Assembly: GCA_902793465.1 (NCBI GenBank)
Contig: CADBDT010000029.1
Coordinates: 1-45,097 of the forward strand
Length of the DNA stretch: 45,097 nt
Direction of reading: 5' to 3'
Source: an uncultured Coriobacteriaceae bacterium
GTDB taxonomy: Bacteria > Actinomycetota > Coriobacteriia > Coriobacteriales > Atopobiaceae
Shown here: positions 19,034 to 26,200 of the stretch, one piece after another
Layout: each line of letters begins with the position of its first letter
How positions within the stretch are numbered: position 1 is the first letter of the stretch
Translations under genes and position numbers: made by a program
The notes under the pieces: model-generated
The model's input: the letters and a program-made list of their open reading frames with translations, nothing else
The model's database searches: none
Told to the model about the DNA's origin: nothing

Positions 19034-21067
19034 ATGCATAACGGCATAAAAGTCTCGCGCAACAGCGGCATAGACGGCCTTAGGGCGCTATGCGTTGTGG
19101 CGGTAATTCTGTACCACCTTAACTTGCCTTGGGTACCAAGCGGCCATATGGGTGTTGTCGTTTTCTTGGTATTGTCTGGATACTTTACGACAAGCACCAT
19201 TATGCGTTTGATGGAGGCAGAGAGACGTGCCGCAATCGTAAGCCTGTTTCGAGCATGGGGACGCAGACTGCTGCGCATCGTTCCTTCTGTTGTGGCGCTG
19301 GTGGCTATAGTGGGCACCATTTGTGCGGTTGGAAACCATGTTCTGCTAACCAAGATGCGCCCAGACGTGCTCCCGTCCTTGGGTTTTTATCTCAACTGGT
19401 CCTACATCCTGCGCAACGTATCGTACTTCGACCTCATAGGCGGCACCTCCCCCCTGCTTCATCTGTGGTATTTGGGAGTTGACCTACAGTTCTACTTCGT
19501 ATGGACGCTCGCGCTCTTTGTATTGGTAAGAATCAGCACGCCTGTTGCACGAAGGGTCGCGCTTCTGCTCGCCATAGCGTCGGGCGTGTGGATGGCTTAT
19601 ATGTACGTTCCGGGCGCCGATCCCAGTCGTATCTATTACGGGACCGACACGAGAGCGTTTTCGCTGCTGTTGGGTTCGTGGCTCGCGCTCGCGTTCCCTT
19701 TGGGACAACGCCCCCAATTGTTTGCCAAGGCATTGGTTAGGCCCCCAAAGGATAAGGACGCAAAGGATGCGCCGGAGTTCCGCGCGACGATATTTGCAAG
19801 CTTTCTGGGATTATTGGCCCTCGGCGGCATAGTGGCGTCCATGATCTTGCTGCCTGCTGACTCCGACATCTGGTATCGCGGCGGCATGTTTGCCTTCTCG
19901 GCATTGGTGGTAATTCTTATGGCCACCATGCTTGCCCCGCGCAGCCTCTTGGGCATAATTCTGGGACTGGCACCTTTCCGGGTGCTTGGCGCTCGTGCCT
20001 TTGCTCTCTATTTGTGGCACTATCCCATCTTTCTCTTAATGGGTGCCAACAAGTCCACGACCGTATGGTGGATGCGTCTTGCTGCCATTGCCATCTCGCT
20101 TGTTGCGGCAGAGTTGTCGCTTCGACTTGTGGAGCGGCCCTTTGCGCCCAAGACCCACAGTCCCAAGGCAGAAAGATCCACCGCGAGCCATGAGACCAAA
20201 CCGCAGTTCCATCGCCCAAAGCTGGCAATTGTATTTAGCACGATTGTAATTGCGGCCACAGGTGCCTACACCTACTACGCTCTTGCAAACACGCCCGACG
20301 AGTCGCTTGTTCCCAAGGAGAGCCTTGTGAGCACGGGCACGGGTGCCAGCCAGGCAATGGACCTCTCGCAAATGAAGTCCGACAGCTCGTCGTCTAGCGC
20401 CAGCGCCACTTCTTCGTCGAGCGCAAGTGCCAGCTCGTCCTCCTCAAAGCAAGATAGCAACGCAAATAAAGACAAGGACAAAAAGGTCCAGGTTACCGAA
20501 AGAACCATTGTGCATGCTCCGGCAACAGAGGTTTCCAAGGGCATAAGGGATCCCGTTCTTATAGGCGACTCGGTGCCAGGAGATGCTGGTGACGAGTTTA
20601 TCTACACCGGATTGGGATGGGATACGCGATTGCCCGATGCCCTTGTAGACACCTTTATTGGCAGGCGTCCCGACCAAGCTCTTGAGGTCTTGCAGGGATA
20701 CCTCGACCAATCGGCGGTCGGGCAAGTGGTGGTTATGGCGTGCTTCTCCAACTCCACGCCGTATCCCGAGACGCTCGAGGCCATGGTAAATGCCATTGGA
20801 CCGCAAAGGCGACTCTACCTTGTGGGCACCGTCAACCCCGACGGCTTCCAGGATGAGGCAAACGAGAACCTCAAAAACGCGGCAAAGGCACACGACAACG
20901 TGTACTACGTAGACTGGCCAAGCGTCTTGGAAGGACACCTTGAGGAGTACCTCTGGGCAGACGCCACGCATCTTCGTCCCGAAGGGGCCAGCGTGTACGT
21001 AGACATGATCGTTCGCGCAATAGCACAGGACGTTGTGGATTCCGGCGGCTCGGTAGGCGAGGCGTAA
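19034..21067 (+). CDS. Membrane acyltransferase (acyltransferase-3) with C-terminal SGNH domain
   Basis: 677 residues, OafA/OatA-like architecture. The N-terminal part (about 1-430) has ten or so hydrophobic segments with the family start GIDGLRALCVVAVILYHL, whose His is near residue 29, and GVVVFLVLSGYF. A low-complexity Ser/Ala linker (about 449-475) follows the last membrane helix, then an exported SGNH-type domain with GDS near residue 511 and DATH near 642. The layout matches O-acetyltransferases that modify peptidoglycan or surface polysaccharide outside the membrane; the acceptor is not identifiable. The ATG follows AGGAGC by six bases. Confidence 0.9.
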   Translation: MHNGIKVSRNSGIDGLRALCVVAVILYHLNLPWVPSGHMGVVVFLVLSGYFTTSTIMRLMEAERRAAIVSLFRAWGRRLLRIVPSVVALVAIVGTICAVGNHVLLTKMRPDVLPSLGFYLNWSYILRNVSYFDLIGGTSPLLHLWYLGVDLQFYFVWTLALFVLVRISTPVARRVALLLAIASGVWMAYMYVPGADPSRIYYGTDTRAFSLLLGSWLALAFPLGQRPQLFAKALVRPPKDKDAKDAPEFRATIFASFLGLLALGGIVASMILLPADSDIWYRGGMFAFSALVVILMATMLAPRSLLGIILGLAPFRVLGARAFALYLWHYPIFLLMGANKSTTVWWMRLAAIAISLVAAELSLRLVERPFAPKTHSPKAERSTASHETKPQFHRPKLAIVFSTIVIAATGAYTYYALANTPDESLVPKESLVSTGTGASQAMDLSQMKSDSSSSSASATSSSSASASSSSSKQDSNANKDKDKKVQVTERTIVHAPATEVSKGIRDPVLIGDSVPGDAGDEFIYTGLGWDTRLPDALVDTFIGRRPDQALEVLQGYLDQSAVGQVVVMACFSNSTPYPETLEAMVNAIGPQRRLYLVGTVNPDGFQDEANENLKNAAKAHDNVYYVDWPSVLEGHLEEYLWADATHLRPEGASVYVDMIVRAIAQDVVDSGGSVGEA

Positions 21068-21111
21068 CCTCAGCTACGCTCACAAGCCACGTAAATCGAT
21101 GGTCGGCGACA

Positions 21112-21210
21112 ACCAATCAAGGGGGAGTACCCCTTTTGATAGGTACCAATCAAGGGGGAGTACCCCTTTTGATAGGTACCAATCAAGGGGGAGTACCCCT
21201 TTTGATAGGT
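21112..21210 (+). repeat. Three tandem 33-bp palindromic units (family 3)
   Basis: Exactly three 33-bp units, each ACCAATCAAGGGGGAGTACC then CCTTTTGATAGGT. Each unit is a near-palindrome centred on AGTA, and unit junctions make GGTACC. The array ends 21 bases upstream of a TACAAT (21232-21237) that could be the -10 of the diguanylate cyclase gene. Because 33 is a multiple of three the reading frame stays open through it, but the predicted peptide is not credible. Confidence 0.93.
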
Positions 21211-21276
21211 CCAACAAAACCTCCGCTGCGCTACAATCGTCTTGTATGCATGCCATTCGGCGGTAACGAGGGTGAT

Positions 21277-22368
21277 ATGGGGTTCGACCTAACACTAATG
21301 AACTTTGCGGGTTTTACCCTTATTACCCTACTGTTTCTTATTGCAAGCATCATCCTTATTCTTTCCAATCGCACGATCGATCGCCAGGCACGAAAGGTTT
21401 TTCTCATAAGCTGTGCCGCCCTCTTTTTTATTGCGCTTGTCGATTGGTTTAACTTCTCGCTTAGCAGCCAGTTTCCCTCACTCGGTTGGTTCCAGGCTCT
21501 AACCACGATGATCACGTTTTGCGTGGCGCCCGCAATACCGGTAGCCATCGCTCAGACCATCTTTCCCGAACGCCACGTGCGCATACTCTATACCGTGCTC
21601 GTCATCCACGCGTTGCTTGAGGTAGCGTCGCTCTTTGGTGGCTACATCTTTTGGGTGGACTCCACCAACACCTACCATCGCGGGCCACTCTACGTGCTCT
21701 ACATGGCAACCTACATAATGTCGGCAGTCTACCTATCGGTTGAGTCAATCCGCGCAGGCCATACGTACCAGTCTGCAAACGTCACGTCCATCCTTGCCAT
21801 TTTGGGCGTCATGTTTGCCGGCGTAGGCGTTCAGGTTGCAAACGGTACCATTCGCACCACATGGCCAGCTGTGTCTATGGCCGTGTTTTTGTACTTCCAG
21901 TTCTATGCAGACATGATCCTTCGCACCGACGCACTCACCAAACTGCTCAATCGCCACAGCTACGAGGAGTTCCTTGGCAATCCCACGCTCCCATGTACCG
22001 TAATTGTTATTGACGTCAACGACTTTAAGTACGTTAACGACAACTACGGCCACGCTTACGGTGACGAGTGCCTGTCTGTCATAGCCTCCAATATCTTACA
22101 CACATACGGAGAAGCGGGCCTCTGCTATCGCACGGGCGGCGACGAGTACACGGTAATGCTCACAAAGCAACAGGACAACGTACTTGCCCTAAACGAGGAT
22201 CTACAGCAGCGGATGACAAAATCGCAGCAAAAGGACAGTCGCATTCCCGGAGTGTCGATAGGCTATGCCGTGGCCGACGGAAGAGAGCACCCGCTGCACG
22301 ATGCCATTATCGAGGCCGACCACAACATGTATGAGGCAAAGAGAGCCCTCAAGGTGGGACGTGGCTAA
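21277..22368 (+). CDS. Membrane-anchored diguanylate cyclase (GGDEF domain)
   Basis: 363 residues. About six hydrophobic segments fill residues 1-210 (an integral-membrane sensor-like region without recognisable extracytoplasmic domain). A GGDEF domain follows, beginning DALTKLLNRHSYEEF, with the active-site signature GGDEY at about 287 (Tyr in the last position is compatible with activity). Expected product is cyclic di-GMP. No EAL or HD-GYP partner is in the window. The ATG at 21277 is chosen for its GAGGGTG ribosome-binding site; an ATG at 21250 is possible, and the farther upstream start runs through the tandem palindromes and is rejected. Confidence 0.88.
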   Translation: MGFDLTLMNFAGFTLITLLFLIASIILILSNRTIDRQARKVFLISCAALFFIALVDWFNFSLSSQFPSLGWFQALTTMITFCVAPAIPVAIAQTIFPERHVRILYTVLVIHALLEVASLFGGYIFWVDSTNTYHRGPLYVLYMATYIMSAVYLSVESIRAGHTYQSANVTSILAILGVMFAGVGVQVANGTIRTTWPAVSMAVFLYFQFYADMILRTDALTKLLNRHSYEEFLGNPTLPCTVIVIDVNDFKYVNDNYGHAYGDECLSVIASNILHTYGEAGLCYRTGGDEYTVMLTKQQDNVLALNEDLQQRMTKSQQKDSRIPGVSIGYAVADGREHPLHDAIIEADHNMYEAKRALKVGRG

Positions 22369-22400
22369 CGTGCGAATAGGCACTCAACTCGCGCGAGGAA

Positions 22401-22447
22401 TGCTCGGCCTATCAAGAGGGGGTACTCCCCCCTTGATAGGCCGAGCA
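22401..22447. repeat. Family-3 palindromic element between convergent genes
   Basis: TGCTCGGCCTATCAAG (22401-22416) pairs perfectly with CTTGATAGGCCGAGCA (22432-22447), around GGGGGTACTCCCCC. It lies between the diguanylate cyclase stop and the last gene of the secretion locus and could terminate transcripts from both sides. Confidence 0.9.
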
Positions 22448-22492
22448 CAGCGCTTGTCCATGGCACCGGAAGGTCCTGACCCTTGTTTTGGG
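22442..22492 (-). repeat. Left half of a family-1 element
   Basis: GAGCACAGCGCTTGTCCATGG corresponds to the complement of CCATGGACAAGCGCCGTGCTC at 39750-39770. The arm that follows, GGTCCTGACCCTTGTTTTGG, resembles the arm complement at 15064-15097. The element breaks exactly at the edge of the family-3 palindrome. Confidence 0.75.
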
Positions 22493-22499
22493 ATTGTCC

Positions 22500-22772
22500 C
22501 TATTTGTGGTCGGCCTGCATTTTGCGCCACAACGTACCCACGTCGCGCTGTACGTTACCGAGCATAGCGTCTGTCCTGCGCATCGCGTGTGCTATATCCT
22601 CGCGTGCGGCAAGAAGCTCAGATGCCCCCTGGTGTCCCAGAGAAAGAATCTGCTCGTCCAAGAGCTCAAGTTCCTCTTTGCCGTCCGTCTCCATCTCCCG
22701 CACGAGCACACCTAAGCCTTGACGCGCACAGATTATGGCCGCAGTCGCGTCGTAGCGTCTTGCCTGACTCAT
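22500..22772 (-). CDS. Small helical protein of the type VII effector cassette
   Basis: 90 residues, predicted almost wholly helical, with heptad-like hydrophobic spacing and no membrane segment or signal peptide. I do not recognise a named family. It begins nine bases after the DUF4176 gene with AAGGTG upstream and is the last gene of the secretion locus. Candidate roles by position are a helical partner (Lap-like) or an immunity protein for the effector two genes upstream. Confidence 0.7.
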   Translation of the reverse strand: MSQARRYDATAAIICARQGLGVLVREMETDGKEELELLDEQILSLGHQGASELLAAREDIAHAMRRTDAMLGNVQRDVGTLWRKMQADHK

Positions 22773-22781
22773 CGTGTCACC

Positions 22782-23084
22782 TTAGCGCTGGGCAATGCGA
22801 CCATTGTCATCCACATACAGCTCACCCAAACTCGCAAGCTTCTGGTTGCGAAAATCCAGTTCCTCCTCGTCTTGGAAACCCACAAAGAAGAGCTGCTCTA
22901 TGGCATCGTGATCGAAGAAGAACATCTCCTGCGGACTCACTATGCCTTCCGGATACCAACATGCCGAATAGTCGTATACCTTTTTCTCGCCAGCACGAGC
23001 CTGAATTCTGCCCGTAATCATCACTCGCTTGTTCCCGCCTTTGAGCAATACCACCGAGCCCAGGGGAAGAAGGTTCTCATACAT
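22782..23084 (-). CDS. DUF4176-family protein, probable LXG effector partner
   Basis: 100 residues. The start MYENLLPLGSVVLLKGGNKRVMITGR is the recognisable DUF4176 pattern (LPxGSVVxLKGGxKxxMIxGR), followed by YDYSACWYPEGI. DUF4176 proteins are encoded beside LXG effectors in Firmicutes type VII loci and have been described as effector-targeting chaperones there; applying that here is an inference. It starts 38 bases after the effector gene with AAGGA upstream and ends nine bases before the small helical gene. Confidence 0.82.
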   Translation of the reverse strand: MYENLLPLGSVVLLKGGNKRVMITGRIQARAGEKKVYDYSACWYPEGIVSPQEMFFFDHDAIEQLFFVGFQDEEELDFRNQKLASLGELYVDDNGRIAQR

Positions 23085-23122
23085 ACGCTCACACGTCCTT
23101 TCTTGTTTGTGTCATTCTATCG

Positions 23123-24658
23123 TTATCTTGGTGCTCCCAACTTGCCGCGCAGCTCGTTCCACCAAGACGAAACGCTCTTTCCCGCATCGTCGAGGGCACC
23201 CATCGTGGCGCTCCAGTCCACCTTGAGCTTAAGTCCTGCACCGAGGCCTAAACCCAAGCCAATCTCTCCTTCGACTGCCTGAATACCAACCTTTGCGCCA
23301 GCCTTGGCACCCGCACCTCCAACCTTTGCGTCCAGATCCGCATCGAATCGCGTTCCCAATATGGTGAATCCCGCCGAGAGCTTTCCTGTGGCCGCATATG
23401 CCTCTACGCCTGCCACCGCCTCCAGGCCTTCTGCGCTTACCTTAACCTTGGCCTCCGCCTCGCCCGTTAGCAGCTGTCCCCGCACGTTACCATGCACGTT
23501 GTAGTCCTCGACACCAAGAACCGCATTGGTACCAGCCTCCATAACGCTTCCAGCGGCCATCACGCCTGCCTCGACCGACGGGCCAAACGTGCCGTTAGAG
23601 AAGAGGGAGGCACCCAGAGTTCCGCTCACCGCGCCAGTTAGCGCCTTTCCCTCCATGCTCGCGCCAAGCAGTCCGCCAACATCTCCTGCCAGCTTGGCCT
23701 GCGCCACCGTAAGCTCTGCCTTTGCCTCGCCTCCAAGCGAAAGGGACCTGTCGCTCTTGCCTCGCTTTTTCGCGTTCTCTCCGTATGGCCCACAGGAGGT
23801 CTCCACGCTCAGAACGCTACCGCTTATTGCCCCGCTTGCCGCGATGCCATTGCCGCTCACAGTGCCCCTTGCCTCGCCATAGGCAAATGCGCTGTCCGTT
23901 TTGTAGTCCCCATGCAGGAACTTTTCCAACATGCCCCGCTCCACCTTGTCTGGACCGAGCTCAGACGCAAGGCGCAGCGAGCGGTTGGCATACATCTTGC
24001 TCACCCAGGCACAGTCGCCCCATCCTTTGCCGCCCGCAAACGACATGGAGGCGCTCGTGGCTTGATCAATATATCCGGTCTGAACCGACTCGTAAGCGGA
24101 ACGCGAGTCGTTTTCGTACTGTTGTGCCTTCTGCAGAATCTCTTGGTTTACCTTTACAATAAGGCGTTGGCTGCAGATTAGCGCCTCGTAGCGTTGGCGG
24201 ATGGCATCTATGCTCACAAACGAGATGGAAGCGTCCCATTCGTCGATCTCCCCCGACTCCACCGCATCCATAAGAGAGCTGTTTACCAGACGCGCCTGCG
24301 CAATGGCACCATCCATCTGAGACTCGAGCATGCTAATCTGGCGTTGCGCAGCCTCCATACGCTGAGTCGCGACGCTCGTATCCAAGACTCCGCCACCCGT
24401 ATCGGGCAGCGCGGACACAAGCTGTGCATGACGGTCGTTTGCGGCTCGCAGCGACTCGTAGAACGAGAGATGTGCCACTACAATGGCTGCCTGCATACGG
24501 AACTTCTGCTCGAGCGCCTGTGCGCTTCTTCCACTCATGCCCGAGGCATGCATGCCACAAAACTTGCTAATCTGTCTTCTGCACTTGCCCATCTGCACTC
24601 CCAGCAGGGAGTTTTCGGCCCCAAGGGCCGCCAGTGCCTGCGACTTTACTATGCGCAT
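23123..24658 (-). CDS. LXG-like type VII secretion effector
   Basis: 511 residues. The N-terminal ~230 residues are helical and polar, LXG-like in layout (GMSGRSAQALEQKF near residue 40, then long amphipathic helices). The C-terminal part (about 250-500) is Gly/Ala-rich with alternating beta-like segments and near-repeats such as GxxxGAKAGAKVG and GLGLGLGAGL. I recognise no catalytic toxin signature. The start chosen is ATG 24658, with GAGGTGA six bases upstream; a GTG at 24667 would overlap the preceding stop as GTGA. Small partner genes lie on both sides. A structural or scaffold role rather than a toxin is possible. Confidence 0.7.
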   Translation of the reverse strand: MRIVKSQALAALGAENSLLGVQMGKCRRQISKFCGMHASGMSGRSAQALEQKFRMQAAIVVAHLSFYESLRAANDRHAQLVSALPDTGGGVLDTSVATQRMEAAQRQISMLESQMDGAIAQARLVNSSLMDAVESGEIDEWDASISFVSIDAIRQRYEALICSQRLIVKVNQEILQKAQQYENDSRSAYESVQTGYIDQATSASMSFAGGKGWGDCAWVSKMYANRSLRLASELGPDKVERGMLEKFLHGDYKTDSAFAYGEARGTVSGNGIAASGAISGSVLSVETSCGPYGENAKKRGKSDRSLSLGGEAKAELTVAQAKLAGDVGGLLGASMEGKALTGAVSGTLGASLFSNGTFGPSVEAGVMAAGSVMEAGTNAVLGVEDYNVHGNVRGQLLTGEAEAKVKVSAEGLEAVAGVEAYAATGKLSAGFTILGTRFDADLDAKVGGAGAKAGAKVGIQAVEGEIGLGLGLGAGLKLKVDWSATMGALDDAGKSVSSWWNELRGKLGAPR

Positions 24659-24663
24659 GCCCG

Positions 24664-24945
24664 TCACCTCGCAGCAATACCCGTAGCTGCACGTTTATCG
24701 GCTCCCTCAAGTGCCGCCCCTACGTTTTTGACCGTAGCAACGTCTGCGTTTACAACGCGCGCAAACGACAAAAGCGCCTCGTTTGCAAGAGAGGTTATTC
24801 TCCCGTCGTGGTCCGCGCTTCCCAACACGGGAGCAGCACCATAAAGCGCCAACAGCCTAAGCGAACAATAGTCTTCCACCTCCCGCTTGAGCTCGGCGGC
24901 CAAGATGCTTGTGGCAAGGCCGCTCGTCTTAATCTCGTTACCCAT
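24664..24945 (-). CDS. Small WXG100-superfamily-like / LXG-associated helical protein
   Basis: 93 residues, start MGNEIKTSGLATSILAAEL, two helical segments around a short hinge, no membrane segment. Length, composition and position directly before the LXG-like gene fit the LXG-associated alpha-helical (Lap, DUF3130/TIGR04197-like) proteins that pair with LXG domains. There is no clear WXG triplet. An AAGGATG lies about seven bases before the ATG. The effector start codon is five bases beyond this gene's stop. Confidence 0.68.
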   Translation of the reverse strand: MGNEIKTSGLATSILAAELKREVEDYCSLRLLALYGAAPVLGSADHDGRITSLANEALLSFARVVNADVATVKNVGAALEGADKRAATGIAAR

Positions 24946-24960
24946 CGCACCACATCCTTT

Positions 24961-25893
24961 CTATGCCCTCTCAACACAAAACGGATCGTTCGAAAGAAAA
25001 AACTCCCCACCCATCCCAACTTCCACTTCTGTCTGGGGCATTACGCGAACACCTTGCACATAGGTCCCATTGGTCGATCCCAAGTCGCGTACCACTACCC
25101 GTCTGTTCCGGACGCATACCGACGCATGCACGCGGCTGAGCGCGGAATGTCCTTTAACCCTTACCTCGCACACCTCTCCCCTGCCCACCCTGTTGGCCAT
25201 GTCCCCCAAAAGCGGATACCGTGTTCCCGTGCTCATGTCGCGCAGGACAAAGCCATCCTTTGCATCACATGATTTCGAACTGGCTCCAATGCGCGTGTCT
25301 TCGCTGCCAACTGGACTGGAAGAGGTTTCTGCCCTCACAAACGCTCTAAGCCTGTTGAGCGAGAAGACACCGGCTTGGCTTTCTGCATAGCGTCCCATCC
25401 GCTCACAGAGAGCCGCCGCATTGACATCCCTAACACGTAGGCGCTTTGCGTCTCCCATTACCTGCAGCATCGCAAGCGGTGAGTTGGCGGCAACAAACGA
25501 CGTCCCGCAAAACGGGGCAAGAACAAACCAAAGACGCCCATTGCCATCCACAAACACATACCGTGCGTCGTAAAGAAGCGCGTCGTAGCGGAAGCCACCA
25601 TTCACGCAAAGCGAGATTGCCTCAACGAGGTCCTGTAGCATCTGCAACATGGCGCATGTGTCAATCGCCACATGTCGAAGATAACCACGAAGACTCGTAA
25701 GACCTTCTACATCTAGCCTCACCTCTGCGGAACGCCTCCCGCGTACCACGCGTGCAACGCCACATATGGGAGTGGTTCCGCCATGCTCTTCGAGCCATCG
25801 TTGCATGCGGGGATCGATTGCTTCCGCACCTTGCGTTCGCAATAGAAGCAGTCTTCTTTGCGTCTTTCGGTCTCGTGCAAAGTGAAGTCTCAT
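24961..25893 (-). CDS. FHA-domain protein of the secretion locus (DUF6382/EssB-like N-terminus)
   Basis: 310 residues. The N-terminal ~200 residues resemble the DUF6382 region found before FHA domains in Firmicutes type VII loci (segments LTSLRGYLRH and FRYDALLYDARYVFVDG), and may be a degenerate kinase-like fold akin to EssB; this assignment is tentative. The C-terminal FHA domain (about 225-305) has GRGEVCEV, SRVHA and LGSTNGTYV, the phosphothreonine-binding signature. No membrane helix is obvious, unlike classical EssB. The ATG at 25893 follows GAGGAGGAG. Confidence 0.78.
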   Translation of the reverse strand: MRLHFARDRKTQRRLLLLRTQGAEAIDPRMQRWLEEHGGTTPICGVARVVRGRRSAEVRLDVEGLTSLRGYLRHVAIDTCAMLQMLQDLVEAISLCVNGGFRYDALLYDARYVFVDGNGRLWFVLAPFCGTSFVAANSPLAMLQVMGDAKRLRVRDVNAAALCERMGRYAESQAGVFSLNRLRAFVRAETSSSPVGSEDTRIGASSKSCDAKDGFVLRDMSTGTRYPLLGDMANRVGRGEVCEVRVKGHSALSRVHASVCVRNRRVVVRDLGSTNGTYVQGVRVMPQTEVEVGMGGEFFLSNDPFCVERA

Positions 25894-25924
25894 GTCTGCT
25901 CCTCCTCTCAAGTGCCCCAATGCG

Positions 25925-26200
25925 CTACACCAAAGCCACAAGCGACCCGTCCACCAGGTTCTCCTGGCTCACCAACGCGCCCACCCACGCGTCCTGCTCA
26001 AGCAGCGTTCCCGCCTTTGTCCCGTCCAGGTACATGAGCCCCGCTTGGGAAGGCGCATAGAATCTAAGCCGCTCCCGCGACTCCAAGAGCTCTGCCATAA
26101 GGTTGGCTGCCTGGCCTACCAACAGCGCATGTGGAACGCGAAACTCGTATGTACTTGCCGTGGCCGCCAGATACACGTTAAGGAGCACCTTATCTGTCAT
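25925..26200 (-). CDS. EsaB/YukD-like ubiquitin-fold protein
   Basis: 91 residues, start MTDKVLLNVYLAATASTYEF, with a beta-beta-helix order and the YukD-like pattern of a short ubiquitin-fold protein. EsaB/YukD is a standard small cytosolic component of T7SSb loci. The start overlaps the end of the EssC-like gene by 11 bases, with GGAGGGGA upstream, so coupling is likely. Assignment rests on size, predicted fold and context rather than a diagnostic motif. Confidence 0.7.
   Translation of the reverse strand: MTDKVLLNVYLAATASTYEFRVPHALLVGQAANLMAELLESRERLRFYAPSQAGLMYLDGTKAGTLLEQDAWVGALVSQENLVDGSLVALV

Noticed and set aside
21112..21210. Possible CRISPR array
   Set aside because: The 33-bp units are contiguous with no spacers, and no cas genes are present.
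21136..21276. N-terminal extension of the diguanylate cyclase through the tandem palindromes
   Set aside because: The extension only repeats the 33-bp unit in protein form; a good ribosome-binding site precedes the ATG at 21277.
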